From an uncultured Acetatifactor sp. (GTDB taxonomy: Bacteria > Bacillota > Clostridia > Lachnospirales > Lachnospiraceae), in contig CAKRZO010000019.1 of the NCBI GenBank assembly GCA_934433135.1, positions 1 to 64,000 on the forward strand: a stretch of 64,000 nt of DNA. The letters are read 5' to 3'. The translations under genes were made by a program, and so were the position numbers. This document shows positions 35,128 to 43,452 of this stretch, one piece after another (positions within the stretch are counted from its first letter, which is position 1; each line of letters opens with the position of its first letter). The notes under the pieces are model-generated. The model saw only the letters and a program-made list of their open reading frames with translations. It was not told where the DNA came from and did no database searches.

Positions 35128-36093
35128 ATGGTGTTTAGCAGACTTAAGAAAAAGTACACCCGCCTTTTATTTTGCAGCGTTGCTACCGTTTTAATCACAT
35201 ACAGTATCACCCTGCTTTTTTTGTATGTCAAACTCCTGTCCCGTGATTATAATGACAAAATTTCTTATTTCCGCATGCAGCAGACAGTAAATTTGTCCAA
35301 CCGTCTGAAGCTTGCAGAGTTCCGCTCTGGAACTTTCCTCTCTTCCTTTTCCTTTCCCTCTGCAGATTCCATGGCTCAATATTCTACAAATCTGCAATTA
35401 GGACGCATACAAAACGCCAGTCTCTACAAATATACCCTGTTTTTGCTCCGACAGGATACCGACACCAGATATGCGCTGACCTCCAGAGGATTCGAACTTG
35501 CACAGCTTTTAGAAAAACAACGACCGGATATTATCCGAAGTTCCTTGGATCGAATTCAGTGGATGTTCGTAAAATCTGAAAATCCATCTAAGGAAATGGT
35601 TTTATGTATCCAATCCGCATATGTAGAAGGAAGCAGTCTTCCCGTCACCCTTGGAATTGCCATCCCCACAGTGGATTTTCTTTCCGATTATTCAGAAGAA
35701 TCCAAAGGTCTTGACGTTTTTTCAGGGGAAAATTTTGCTTTTTCCATTTATCCGGAACAGAAAAGCCTGATTCTTTATGAGGAAGAATCGCCCTCTTGTC
35801 TCACTTCCGAATTATCGGATTTGCCGCAGGAAAACAGAGAAATCACTTCCCGCCAAATCGGAACTTATCCTTTTTTTCTGGATATCCGGACTTCGGAAAA
35901 GCCTCTGTATAAAATGCTTTTTTACTTTTTTACAGGAATGCTGATTCTTCTCAGCTTCTTGCTCCTGCTTGCCCGGATCATTTTACGTTTGTTTGTAAAC
36001 CGGATTGCAAAGGCCCTTACTGAAATTTCTTCTCAAATGAAACATTTCAGCGAAGAAGAATTGCCCACGGAATACAGGGAGGATCTGCCATGA
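35128..36093 (+). CDS. Membrane sensor protein without kinase domain
   Basis: About 321 residues from ATG 35128, with CAGGAGAATT in front. A first helix near residues 12-40 (LLFCSVATVLITYSITLLFL) and a second near 270-297 (MLFYFFTGMLILLSFLLLLA) enclose a sensor of about 230 residues, as in YesM-type kinases. After the second helix only a HAMP-like stub (RIAKALTEISSQMKHFSEE) remains, and the protein stops with no phosphorylation or ATPase domain. The stop overlaps the response-regulator start by four bases (36090-36093), so the gene is maintained as part of the operon. It may be an accessory sensor that pairs with the full kinase encoded two genes on, or a decayed kinase. Confidence 0.75.
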   Translation: MVFSRLKKKYTRLLFCSVATVLITYSITLLFLYVKLLSRDYNDKISYFRMQQTVNLSNRLKLAEFRSGTFLSSFSFPSADSMAQYSTNLQLGRIQNASLYKYTLFLLRQDTDTRYALTSRGFELAQLLEKQRPDIIRSSLDRIQWMFVKSENPSKEMVLCIQSAYVEGSSLPVTLGIAIPTVDFLSDYSEESKGLDVFSGENFAFSIYPEQKSLILYEEESPSCLTSELSDLPQENREITSRQIGTYPFFLDIRTSEKPLYKMLFYFFTGMLILLSFLLLLARIILRLFVNRIAKALTEISSQMKHFSEEELPTEYREDLP

Positions 36094-37703
36094 CAGATAC
36101 CGGTCTTTATACACTTTTTATTATTGATGATGAATATCTTGTTCGAAAAGGCCTTCGCCTTACAATTCCCTGGGAGTCTTTCGGATATACTATTATCGGA
36201 GAAGCCGCAAACGGACTTGAAGCGCTCCAAAAAATCGAAAAGCAGCTCCCGGATGTTGTTCTCACAGATATGCGCATGAATGTAATGGACGGGATGGAAA
36301 TGATTCCTACCCTGAAGAAAGTTTACCCGCACATTAAAATTATTATCCTGACTGCCTATAGCGATTTTCAATATGCAAAAACGGCAATCAACAATGATGT
36401 CTATGCTTATATTACAAAGCCTGCTGCAAATGAAGATATTATTTTTCAGTTCACCAAGCTGAAATCTGCTCTTGATCAAGAACGAAGCATACAAACACAG
36501 TTGAAATCCTATCATCATTACAGAATGGATGAACTGTTGAACATGCTGCTGCAAAATCCTTCTCCGGATGAGAAAATTGCCAGGGAATTTCAGGAATACC
36601 TGGAAGCTTCCTGTGCTTTAAAATCCTTTTTCGTTGCCCTTTTGCGAATTGAAAATCCCGAACACAAAAAGGATCCTTCCACTACAAAACAACTTTCACA
36701 ACTATTGACAGAAAAAATGGATCATTATATCAGCAGCTGTGAATATTATATCGGCAGAACCCACATTTCAGCGGATAAAATTGCCCTTCTGGTCTATACC
36801 AAAAGTCTTGATTTTCAGAGCCAGACTGCCTTTTTACTTCATCTTGGCAAGGACTTTCAGGAAACAACCGGCATCGTACTGTCCATCGGTGTCAGCACAA
36901 CCTTTCGCGGTCTTTCTCACCTTCATCGTGCCTATTCGCAGTCTCTGCGTGCTCTGGAACGGACCGCTCAGATCGGAATCGGTAGTATTGTAGATTACAT
37001 GGATATTCAAAATTTAAAATCAGCTACCCCTGTTTTATCAAAAGAACAGAAAGAAGAAATCATACGGCTGCTTTTGGATGGCCAGGCTGCTATTGCAGAA
37101 AAGAAATTGGAAGAATATTTTCTGCCGTTGGAATCCTATGATACAGACCTTTCCCTGATTCAATCCGACATGACAGCACTTGCCTCAGCCATTATCCGAA
37201 AAGCCTTTTTCGACAACTATACCTTTCAGCTGATTTTTGACCGAAACATCAAACCCTCTGTCGAAATACAGGCCTTACTAACAGTTGCAGATATCCATAA
37301 TTACATGGTGGTTTTCTGCAATAAAATTGCAACTTATACCCATGAACTGCTTTTTGTAAATCGTCTGAGGAAAGACTGCAGTCCAATTGTAAGTGAAGCT
37401 ATTTCCTTCATTATGTCTCACTATTCCAGAGATATTCAAATTGTTGACGCCGCTGACTGTCTCCATATTTCGGAATCCAGACTGATGCACGCATTCAAGG
37501 AAGAAACGGGTAAAAGTTTCTATGCATTTCTGACAGAATATCGAATTTACCTGGCTGAAATCATGATGAAAAACGGCCGCTATAAACTATATGAAATATC
37601 TGAGTTGGTAGGGTATCAGAATCCTTTAACTTTTCGCCGCGCTTTTTATAGAGTTACCGGTTCCACCCCTTCAAAATACCGAGGAAAGGAAGGCAGAAAA
37701 TGA
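36090..37703 (+). CDS. AraC-type response regulator (YesN-like)
   Basis: A 537-residue regulator. The receiver (about 4-125) has IIDDEYLVRKGLR and phospho-acceptor Asp60 in LTDMRMNVMDG, with YITKPA as the lysine motif. A long middle part (about 130-420) of unknown role follows. Two helix-turn-helix units close it: LHISESRLMHAFKEETG and SELVGYQNPLTFRRAFYR. Start ATG 36090 overlaps the preceding stop and has AGGGAGGATCTGCC. Its stop overlaps the next kinase gene by four bases. It probably activates the divergent third transport operon. Confidence 0.93.
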   Translation: MTDTGLYTLFIIDDEYLVRKGLRLTIPWESFGYTIIGEAANGLEALQKIEKQLPDVVLTDMRMNVMDGMEMIPTLKKVYPHIKIIILTAYSDFQYAKTAINNDVYAYITKPAANEDIIFQFTKLKSALDQERSIQTQLKSYHHYRMDELLNMLLQNPSPDEKIAREFQEYLEASCALKSFFVALLRIENPEHKKDPSTTKQLSQLLTEKMDHYISSCEYYIGRTHISADKIALLVYTKSLDFQSQTAFLLHLGKDFQETTGIVLSIGVSTTFRGLSHLHRAYSQSLRALERTAQIGIGSIVDYMDIQNLKSATPVLSKEQKEEIIRLLLDGQAAIAEKKLEEYFLPLESYDTDLSLIQSDMTALASAIIRKAFFDNYTFQLIFDRNIKPSVEIQALLTVADIHNYMVVFCNKIATYTHELLFVNRLRKDCSPIVSEAISFIMSHYSRDIQIVDAADCLHISESRLMHAFKEETGKSFYAFLTEYRIYLAEIMMKNGRYKLYEISELVGYQNPLTFRRAFYRVTGSTPSKYRGKEGRK

Positions 37704-39400
37704 ATTATCAAAAAATGCATATCCGCCGCTTTATTATTTTTTATATTCTGACCTTTGGTCTGCTTAGTTCGATTCTGTTAACTTTATTTGCTTTCTTATT
37801 CGGTCTGAATACCATTCAGAAAAGATATACGCAAAGTTACGTGCAGACCACCTTTCAAACTTTTGATGCTAACTTAAATGCACTTGTTAAAAACTATAAT
37901 CTGATACTTCTTGATATTGCATCAGGCTCCCAACTGCTGGAAGCAATGTTACATACAAAATCCGGTCTGACCGACATCACTGATCAGGTACAAAACATTT
38001 TGTCACTGGCGCTCTCCGGTTACGACGACATAAAGCAGTTGGATATTGTAAATGAAGCAGGAAATCGTTATACCTGTATCACACATCCGGACGAACAGGA
38101 TGCACCTTTACCGCTTCCGCCGGAGAGTTTTCTTAAAACGCTTTCCGCTTCTTCTCTATGTCTGTATGAATATACCATCCAAAACCAGGTCGGCAATCCC
38201 TTCCTGGTGTTCGGACGAAACTCCAGTATCGGCAAAATAATTATTTATATTCCTGAAAATATTATCAGTCAGTTGTACGAAGCAAATTCTCTGAAAAACA
38301 GCAGTCAGTTCCTCAGTATAAACGGAAGAATCGTATCCTGTTCTGACATCAGTTATATCGGCTTCCCTTCTGATTTGGCTGCAAGGGAAAAAAGCACTCA
38401 TACCCTGTTTGGCGGCAGTGCTGTCTATTCCCATAAAATTCAGATAATTGCTTTGAAAGATACTCTTTCCCTAACCTACATTGTCTCCAACGAAGATCTC
38501 TATCAAACAACAGGGAATCTGAACCGCGCACTTCTTGCTGCTCTGACACTGGCAGTTGCCGTCTGCCTGCTTCTCGTATTATTGGTTACCAAACGGCTTA
38601 TTTATGCAATTCGGGAATTGAAACAGAATCTGCATATTTTTTCGGAAAACTATACCCATACCATAGAGAGCCATGAAGACAGTGAACTGGCAGAATTGGA
38701 ACAACAGTTTATCTACATGTCTGAACGAATCCGCACACTGATTGCACACAATAAAAAAGCGCAGCATGATAAACATGTTGCGGAACTCCGTGCATTGCAA
38801 TCTCAGATCAATCCTCACTTTATCTATAATTCAATTGATGCAATTGTCTGGATGACCAAGATCCAGGAACCTTACGCAGATATTGAAAAACTGGCCAGAA
38901 GTCTTGCCGCATTTTTTCGCCTTGGACTTCATGGTGGAGAAAGTATTATAACAATAGAAGATGAACTGGCACATGTTGAAAGTTATCTGGAAATTGAACA
39001 AATCCGCTTCCCTCAACTTTTCGATGTAGAAATTTGTGTGGAGAATGAACTTCGAAGTCTGAAGATTATAAAGATTATTCTCCAGCCTCTGGTAGAAAAT
39101 GCAATTAATCATGGTTTTAACAACATTGGCCGAAAGGGTCACATCACATTGCAAATCCATCCTGATCCTGACAATCCAAATTATGTACATTTTATAGTGC
39201 AGGATAACGGACGTGGCTTTATCCTGCAATCCGGTGAATTTCCGAAAAGATCCAAATGCTCCGGTAGCGGATACGGTTTGAAAAATGTAAATGATCGGCT
39301 GATTCTGGAATACGGAATGGATGCTGCGCTCTCCTTTAACAGCACACCTGATGTCGGTACTACCGTATCTTTCCGGATTCGTAGAGACTTCATGCGCTGA
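37700..39400 (+). CDS. Sensor histidine kinase (YesM-like)
   Basis: A 566-residue membrane kinase. Helices near 12-35 and 275-300 flank a cache-like sensor; a HAMP region follows. The phospho-acceptor motif QSQINPHFIYNSID has His373, the N box is QPLVENAINHGF, and the G boxes are VQDNGRGF and GSGYGLKNVNDRL. Start ATG 37700 has GAGGAAAGGAAGGCAGAAA in front and overlaps the regulator stop. It should phosphorylate the regulator, possibly modulated by the kinase-less sensor encoded first in the operon. Confidence 0.94.
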   Translation: MNYQKMHIRRFIIFYILTFGLLSSILLTLFAFLFGLNTIQKRYTQSYVQTTFQTFDANLNALVKNYNLILLDIASGSQLLEAMLHTKSGLTDITDQVQNILSLALSGYDDIKQLDIVNEAGNRYTCITHPDEQDAPLPLPPESFLKTLSASSLCLYEYTIQNQVGNPFLVFGRNSSIGKIIIYIPENIISQLYEANSLKNSSQFLSINGRIVSCSDISYIGFPSDLAAREKSTHTLFGGSAVYSHKIQIIALKDTLSLTYIVSNEDLYQTTGNLNRALLAALTLAVAVCLLLVLLVTKRLIYAIRELKQNLHIFSENYTHTIESHEDSELAELEQQFIYMSERIRTLIAHNKKAQHDKHVAELRALQSQINPHFIYNSIDAIVWMTKIQEPYADIEKLARSLAAFFRLGLHGGESIITIEDELAHVESYLEIEQIRFPQLFDVEICVENELRSLKIIKIILQPLVENAINHGFNNIGRKGHITLQIHPDPDNPNYVHFIVQDNGRGFILQSGEFPKRSKCSGSGYGLKNVNDRLILEYGMDAALSFNSTPDVGTTVSFRIRRDFMR

Positions 39401-39444
39401 TTTGTCTCCTGGTATTTGTCTCAATGAAATGGGAGGATTTTAAG

Positions 39445-39492
39445 TAACAGTTCAGACAAGTTACATGAGCATCGCATCTTAGCGCTGCTGCG
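39445..39492 (+). repeat. Dispersed intergenic repeat copy
   Basis: Starts TAACAGTTCAGAC (39445-39457), identical to the terminus of the element at 18264, then runs into TACATGAGCATCGC, which recurs at about 48710. The interior differs from the 18264 copy, so this is a truncated or rearranged member. It separates the kinase gene from the methyltransferase remnant. Confidence 0.8.
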
Positions 39493-40140
39493 TCAGAGCT
39501 TCCACCTGCTTTTCCTTTTCGGCTTAATAGCCGTCAAGGGCCTCCACAGTTTCAATTCCTGTTCTTCATAATTGCCATATGCTTGTCTCCTTCCATTTAC
39601 TCTGATTGACGAAAAAAGGATCCGGACTTCCAGACAGCTTTCTCTGTCCGGACAGTCTAATAAAACTTCTCTCAGCACAGGCTTATATTCATGCGGTTTC
39701 GGGAATCTATACTCTGTCCTGTCCGTCAAATCATTTCTGATTCCTATCGTAATCAATCTCTCTCTTCTGCGGTGCTCCATAGTCCCACGCATTTAGAACC
39801 TTTTTTACGATTGTATATCCCGTATTCGCAAAAATCTCAAGCATTGTAGCATATGTTTTTCCTTTATCGTGAGTCAACAATCCCCTTACATTTTCAAACA
39901 GGAACATTTTAGGCTGTAACTTTTCCAGGAACAGCGCATAATGATAAAATAATGTACCTCTGGCATCTTCAAGGCCTAATCTCTTTCCTGCGTAAGAAAA
40001 TGCCTGACAGGGTGCTCCGCCGGATAACAAATCCAGTTCTCCTGACTTAATTCTATCAGACCAAGTGTATGAAATCCTGCTTTTTCAACTCCTAATGCCA
40101 GCCCGCCTGCTCCGGCAAATAACTCTATTGATGTATACAT
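39493..40140 (-). pseudogene. Broken C5-cytosine DNA methyltransferase
   Basis: From ATG 40140 the frame reads motif I (IELFAGAGGLALGVEKAGF) up to about 40050. There a deletion shifts the frame and removes the region before motif IV. The next frame carries ELDLLSGGAPCQAFSYAG (catalytic PCQ), FENVRGLL (motif VI) and NAWDYGAPQKRE. Then a second shift in a TC dinucleotide run at about 39757-39766 leads to RLITIGIRNDL and KPVLREVLLDCP. The target-recognition and C-terminal motifs are missing. The gene once methylated cytosine as part of a restriction or phage system and is clearly dead. Confidence 0.88.
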
Positions 40141-40204
40141 TTCTCTTCCTGTCTTTCTGTCAATATACGCATTACCATTTCATAAAAATTATAACAAAGC
40201 AACG

Positions 40205-40228
40205 TAACAGTTCAGACGCGCCATTCAC
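40205..40228 (+). repeat. Dispersed intergenic repeat copy
   Basis: TAACAGTTCAGACGCGCC followed by ATTCAC matches the left end of the element at 18264 with one change. The copy lies between the methyltransferase remnant and the holin gene. Confidence 0.8.
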
Positions 40229-40280
40229 AAATTATGTGTCCGGACATAAATTAGAATAAGAACTTAAAAAGGCAATCAAA

Positions 40281-40502
40281 ATGTATCAATGTAAAGATTG
40301 GAAATGTTGGCTGAAATGTGCGGGAATCCGCGCAGCCAGAACTATAGCACAGACTGCAATAGCAACCATCGGGACGTCTGCCGTCATCGGAGATGTAAAC
40401 TGGACTATGGTGGCATCTGCCTCCATGCTGTCCGGAATTTTATCTCTGCTGACCAGTGTGGCGGGACTTCCGGAAGCCAAAGCGAAGGAGGGATCCGAAT
40501 GA
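40281..40502 (+). CDS. Phage-type holin (r1t-like)
   Basis: A 73-residue protein. RAARTIAQTAIATIGTSAVIG and ASASMLSGILSLLTSVAGLP form two hydrophobic segments around the short motif DVNW, as in r1t-like holins, which make membrane holes at phage lysis. Start ATG 40281 is preceded by AAAAAGGCAATCAAA. Its stop overlaps the amidase start by four bases, the usual lysis-cassette layout. No structural phage genes are visible, so this is a remnant or a co-opted lysis pair. Confidence 0.85.
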   Translation: MYQCKDWKCWLKCAGIRAARTIAQTAIATIGTSAVIGDVNWTMVASASMLSGILSLLTSVAGLPEAKAKEGSE

Positions 40503-41296
40503 AAACGGTTGTAATTGATGCCGGGCACGGTCATAACACTGCCGGCAAGCGCTGTGCGAAAGAGCTGGATCCCGGTCAAACCAGAGAACATGACCTGAAT
40601 GACAGAGTGGCAGACCGGGTGGAAGCTTATCTTGCAGCCTATGACTGCAGGATACTCCGGACGGACGACACCACCGGGGCAAAGGACATTCGTTTGTCCG
40701 CCAGGGTAAAAGCGGCCAATGCAGCCAAAGCGGACATTTTTGTATCCATCCACCACAATGCCGGGGTAAAGCTTTCTGCATCCGGCGGTACCGTGGTTTA
40801 TCATTGGGGAAATGCAACTCGAGCGCTCCAGGCAAGAAAGCTTTATCTGGCGGTTGTGGGCAAAACCGGATTGATCGGCAACCGGAGCAGCACGGTCGTC
40901 AAATATGGCTATTACGTCCTGAAAAAGACCGATATGCCGGCTTTTTTGCTGGAAAACGGGTTTATGGATTCCTCTGTGGACGTACCTGCTATTCTGACGG
41001 GTGAGCATGCAGATAAGACAGCGCAGGGAATTGTAAGTTTCCTGGTGGATACGTTAGCTCTGAAGCCCAAAGCAGCCACCAATGAGCCGCAGACAGAAGC
41101 ACCGGATTATTATCCGGCATACAGGGGAGCAAAGACCACATTATATACTGCGCTGACTTCCATGGGAATCGATGGCGGCTTTGCGCATCGAAGAAAAATA
41201 GCGACAGCAAACCGTATTTCCGGATATGTCGGAACGGCAACTCAAAATACCGGGCTATATAATTTGCTGGTTGCCGGATTGCTGAAAAGGGCATAA
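40499..41296 (+). CDS. N-acetylmuramoyl-L-alanine amidase (phage endolysin type)
   Basis: About 265 residues from ATG 40499, with AAGGAGGGATCCGA in front. The amidase_3 domain (about 1-175) shows the zinc ligands in VVIDAGHGHNTAG, a glutamate near DLNDRVADRVEAYL, SIHHNAG, and the catalytic glutamate in FLLENGFMD. It cuts the bond between MurNAc and the stem peptide. After a Lys/Glu/Pro linker a C-terminal domain (about 210-265), with HRRKIATANRISGYVGTATQ, is likely wall-binding. There is no signal peptide, so release depends on the upstream holin. Confidence 0.92.
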   Translation: MKTVVIDAGHGHNTAGKRCAKELDPGQTREHDLNDRVADRVEAYLAAYDCRILRTDDTTGAKDIRLSARVKAANAAKADIFVSIHHNAGVKLSASGGTVVYHWGNATRALQARKLYLAVVGKTGLIGNRSSTVVKYGYYVLKKTDMPAFLLENGFMDSSVDVPAILTGEHADKTAQGIVSFLVDTLALKPKAATNEPQTEAPDYYPAYRGAKTTLYTALTSMGIDGGFAHRRKIATANRISGYVGTATQNTGLYNLLVAGLLKRA

Positions 41297-41415
41297 TGAA
41301 AAATCTTATACCACAAGTATAATGACAAAACAGTTATTTTGTGTTATGCTTAGCAATGAAAGATAATTCGTAGAAAAAGTGCGGAGAATTATAAACCCGC
41401 GGAAAGGAAAAGGAT

Positions 41416-41625
41416 ATGACTGTAAGAAACCGTTTTGCGCAGTTTTATAGTGAAAGTACCCTCTTGGCACCGTTTATCAAACCCGAACGGAGCTTTGATT
41501 TCATGCGTTCATTTAAGGAGAGGCGAAAACGGAAAAATTATGTTTGGAATATCCTTATCCTACTGAAAAATGCCGGGTGGTCGGGCAGGTACAGGATAGA
41601 TAATCCGTTGCATAACATAATTTAA
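41416..41625 (+). CDS. Small ORF of unknown function
   Basis: A 69-residue frame rich in Arg and Lys, starting ATG 41416 with a good GGAAAGGAAAAGGAT site and ending 24 bp before a strong terminator. Upstream, ATGACA and TATGCT at 17-bp spacing (about 41322-41350) could be a promoter, and GCGG/CCCGC around 41382-41401 may form a leader hairpin. I recognise no family. The clean transcription-unit layout is the main reason to list it. Confidence 0.4.
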   Translation: MTVRNRFAQFYSESTLLAPFIKPERSFDFMRSFKERRKRKNYVWNILILLKNAGWSGRYRIDNPLHNII

Positions 41626-41648
41626 CACAGTAACAAATCTGTTTAGCG

Positions 41649-41688
41649 TACCGCTCGCCTTAGATGATAAGGCAGGCGGTATTTTTTT
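41649..41688 (+). terminator. Strong intrinsic terminator before rtcB
   Basis: TACCGCTCGCCTTA (41649-41662) pairs with TAAGGCAGGCGGTA (41668-41681) with one mismatch and one G-U pair, loop GATGA, followed by seven T. It ends the small-ORF unit 90 bp before rtcB. Confidence 0.9.
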
Positions 41689-41777
41689 GTTATGCGTCAG
41701 AACGACGGCGTACAAATAATGTAAAAAGGGCAATACGAGGCGGGATTGTCGGAAGAAAAAAGGAAAGGAAAAAGACT

Positions 41778-42992
41778 ATGAAAGCAATAGAGATTAAAGG
41801 ACAGGTAAATATGGCGCTTTGTTATGCAAAGGTGGTGGAGAATGAGGCAATTGAACAGGTACGGCGCATGTGCGATTATACAATGTCGGAAGGAGCCAGA
41901 ATTCGCATTATGCCGGATGTTCATGCCGGAAAAGGATGTACAATCGGTACAACTATGACAATTACAGACAAAGTGGTTCCGAATGTTGTAGGTGTGGATA
42001 TTGGATGCGGTATGTATACCGTTAATCTCGGAAAGATGAAAATTGATTTTGAGAAGGTGGATGAAGCGGCGCACTTTATTCCTTCTGGCTGCGATGTATG
42101 GGAAGGAAGACAGGAAAAGTTTGATCTGACAGGTCTTAGGTGCTACCGAGAGCTGAAAGATACCAAACGTCTTGCGCGGTCTCTCGGAACTTTGGGCGGC
42201 GGAAATCACTTTATTGAGATGGATATGGCAAAAGATGGTACAAAGTATCTGATCATTCATTCCGGAAGCCGGAATCTTGGGAAGCAGGTAGCTGAATGGT
42301 ATCAGAAACTGGCAATTCGGCTGGATCGTGGCTATGGAGAGTACCTGGAAAAGCGGGATGAACTGATCCAGACTTATAAGGAACAGGGGCGCAGAAAGGA
42401 AATTCAGGAAGCGTTAAAGCAGCTTCACTGGCAAATGTGTGAAAATGTTGTGCATATGCCGGATGACTTATGTTATCTGGATGGAAAATATCTGGAGGAT
42501 TATCTGCATGATGTTGAGGTTTGTCAGAAATTTGCCTGCAGAAACAGAGAAAAAATAGCAGAAATCATTTTGGAAAGAATCGGTATGACTTCTCAAGGCA
42601 CGTTTCACACAATCCACAATTATATTGATACAGAGGAAATGATTTTAAGAAAGGGTGCGATTGCAGCTCATAGGGGAGAAAAAGTGCTGATTCCGATTAA
42701 CATGCGGGATGGAAGTATCCTGGCAGTCGGTAGAGGAAATTCGGAGTGGAATTACTCTGCGCCTCATGGAGCCGGAAGAATCATGTCCAGAACGAAAGCA
42801 AAGAGTGAACTGACACTGGATGAGTATCAGAAGGCAATGGAGGGAATCTATACCACCTCTGTAAATGTGAACACATTAGACGAGGCACCAATGGCATACA
42901 AATCTTTGGATGATATCATAGATGTAATCAAGGAGACGGTGGATATTATTGATGTTCTGAAACCGATTTATAACTTTAAGGCATCTACGTAG
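41778..42992 (+). CDS. rtcB: RNA-splicing ligase RtcB
   Basis: About 404 residues from ATG 41778 (AGGAAAGGAAAAAGACT in front). RtcB joins 2',3'-cyclic-phosphate and 5'-OH RNA ends using GTP and manganese, in RNA repair. Visible motifs are MPDVHAGKGCTIGTT, VVGVDIGCGMYTV (metal-binding Cys), LGGGNHFIEMD, IIHSGSRNLGK, and SAPHGAGRIMSR with the guanylylated His. The length is normal for the short bacterial group. No rtcA or release-factor PrfH gene is beside it. A small XRE regulator follows 11 bp later, and a defence-type pair further on. Confidence 0.96.
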   Translation: MKAIEIKGQVNMALCYAKVVENEAIEQVRRMCDYTMSEGARIRIMPDVHAGKGCTIGTTMTITDKVVPNVVGVDIGCGMYTVNLGKMKIDFEKVDEAAHFIPSGCDVWEGRQEKFDLTGLRCYRELKDTKRLARSLGTLGGGNHFIEMDMAKDGTKYLIIHSGSRNLGKQVAEWYQKLAIRLDRGYGEYLEKRDELIQTYKEQGRRKEIQEALKQLHWQMCENVVHMPDDLCYLDGKYLEDYLHDVEVCQKFACRNREKIAEIILERIGMTSQGTFHTIHNYIDTEEMILRKGAIAAHRGEKVLIPINMRDGSILAVGRGNSEWNYSAPHGAGRIMSRTKAKSELTLDEYQKAMEGIYTTSVNVNTLDEAPMAYKSLDDIIDVIKETVDIIDVLKPIYNFKAST

Positions 42993-43003
42993 TGGAGGTT
43001 AAA

Positions 43004-43258
43004 ATGAGGACAATACCTACGATCGATATGTTAGCAACCGGATCAAATATTACAAGGCTCAGAAGGAGGACAGGTCTGAGCGTGAAGGAGCTTGCAGATA
43101 TTTTCGGATTTGCAACACCACAGGCTATCTATAAGTGGCAGCGCGGGACGGCGCTGCCGACACTGGATAATCTGGTGGTATTGGCAGCGGTTTTTCATGT
43201 CTCAATGGACGAAATCGTGATCATTGAGTCAGATACCAAGGGGCAGATCAGTGCATAA
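43004..43258 (+). CDS. XRE-family small DNA-binding regulator
   Basis: About 84 residues from ATG 43004, with TGGAGGTTAAA in front; a GTG 12 bases earlier is less likely. A helix-turn-helix at about residues 14-70 is clear: ITRLRRRTGLSVKELADIFG, then PQAIYKWQRGTALPTLDNL. It lies 11 bp after rtcB, so the two are co-transcribed, and it may control rtcB or the downstream ATPase/HNH pair. The target is unknown. Confidence 0.85.
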   Translation: MRTIPTIDMLATGSNITRLRRRTGLSVKELADIFGFATPQAIYKWQRGTALPTLDNLVVLAAVFHVSMDEIVIIESDTKGQISA

Positions 43259-43353
43259 TAGACGGGAATCTGCATTCAATAGAACTATTATCACATAAAT
43301 GAAGATGTTGTCAAGGAGAATAACTTATTTACAGTGGCAAAGCAAGAATGGAA

Positions 43354-43382
43354 TTGCTCTTAGGACAAAGTCGTGTTATAAT
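43354..43382 (+). promoter_or_regulatory. Promoter of the ATPase/HNH pair
   Basis: TTGCTC (43354-43359) and TATAAT (43377-43382) with a 17-bp spacer, about 70 bp before the ATPase start. Confidence 0.65.
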
Positions 43383-43452
43383 ATGAGCAGATTTGGCAAA
43401 GAATATTAAAAATGTGAAAAGTAAAAATCTGTTTTACACTTGAGGTGTCGTA

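Noticed and set aside
35128..36093. Sensor and regulator as one gene split by a frameshift
   Set aside because: The sensor stop and regulator start form a neat ATGA overlap with a strong ribosome site, and the regulator has a complete receiver start, so two genes are more likely.
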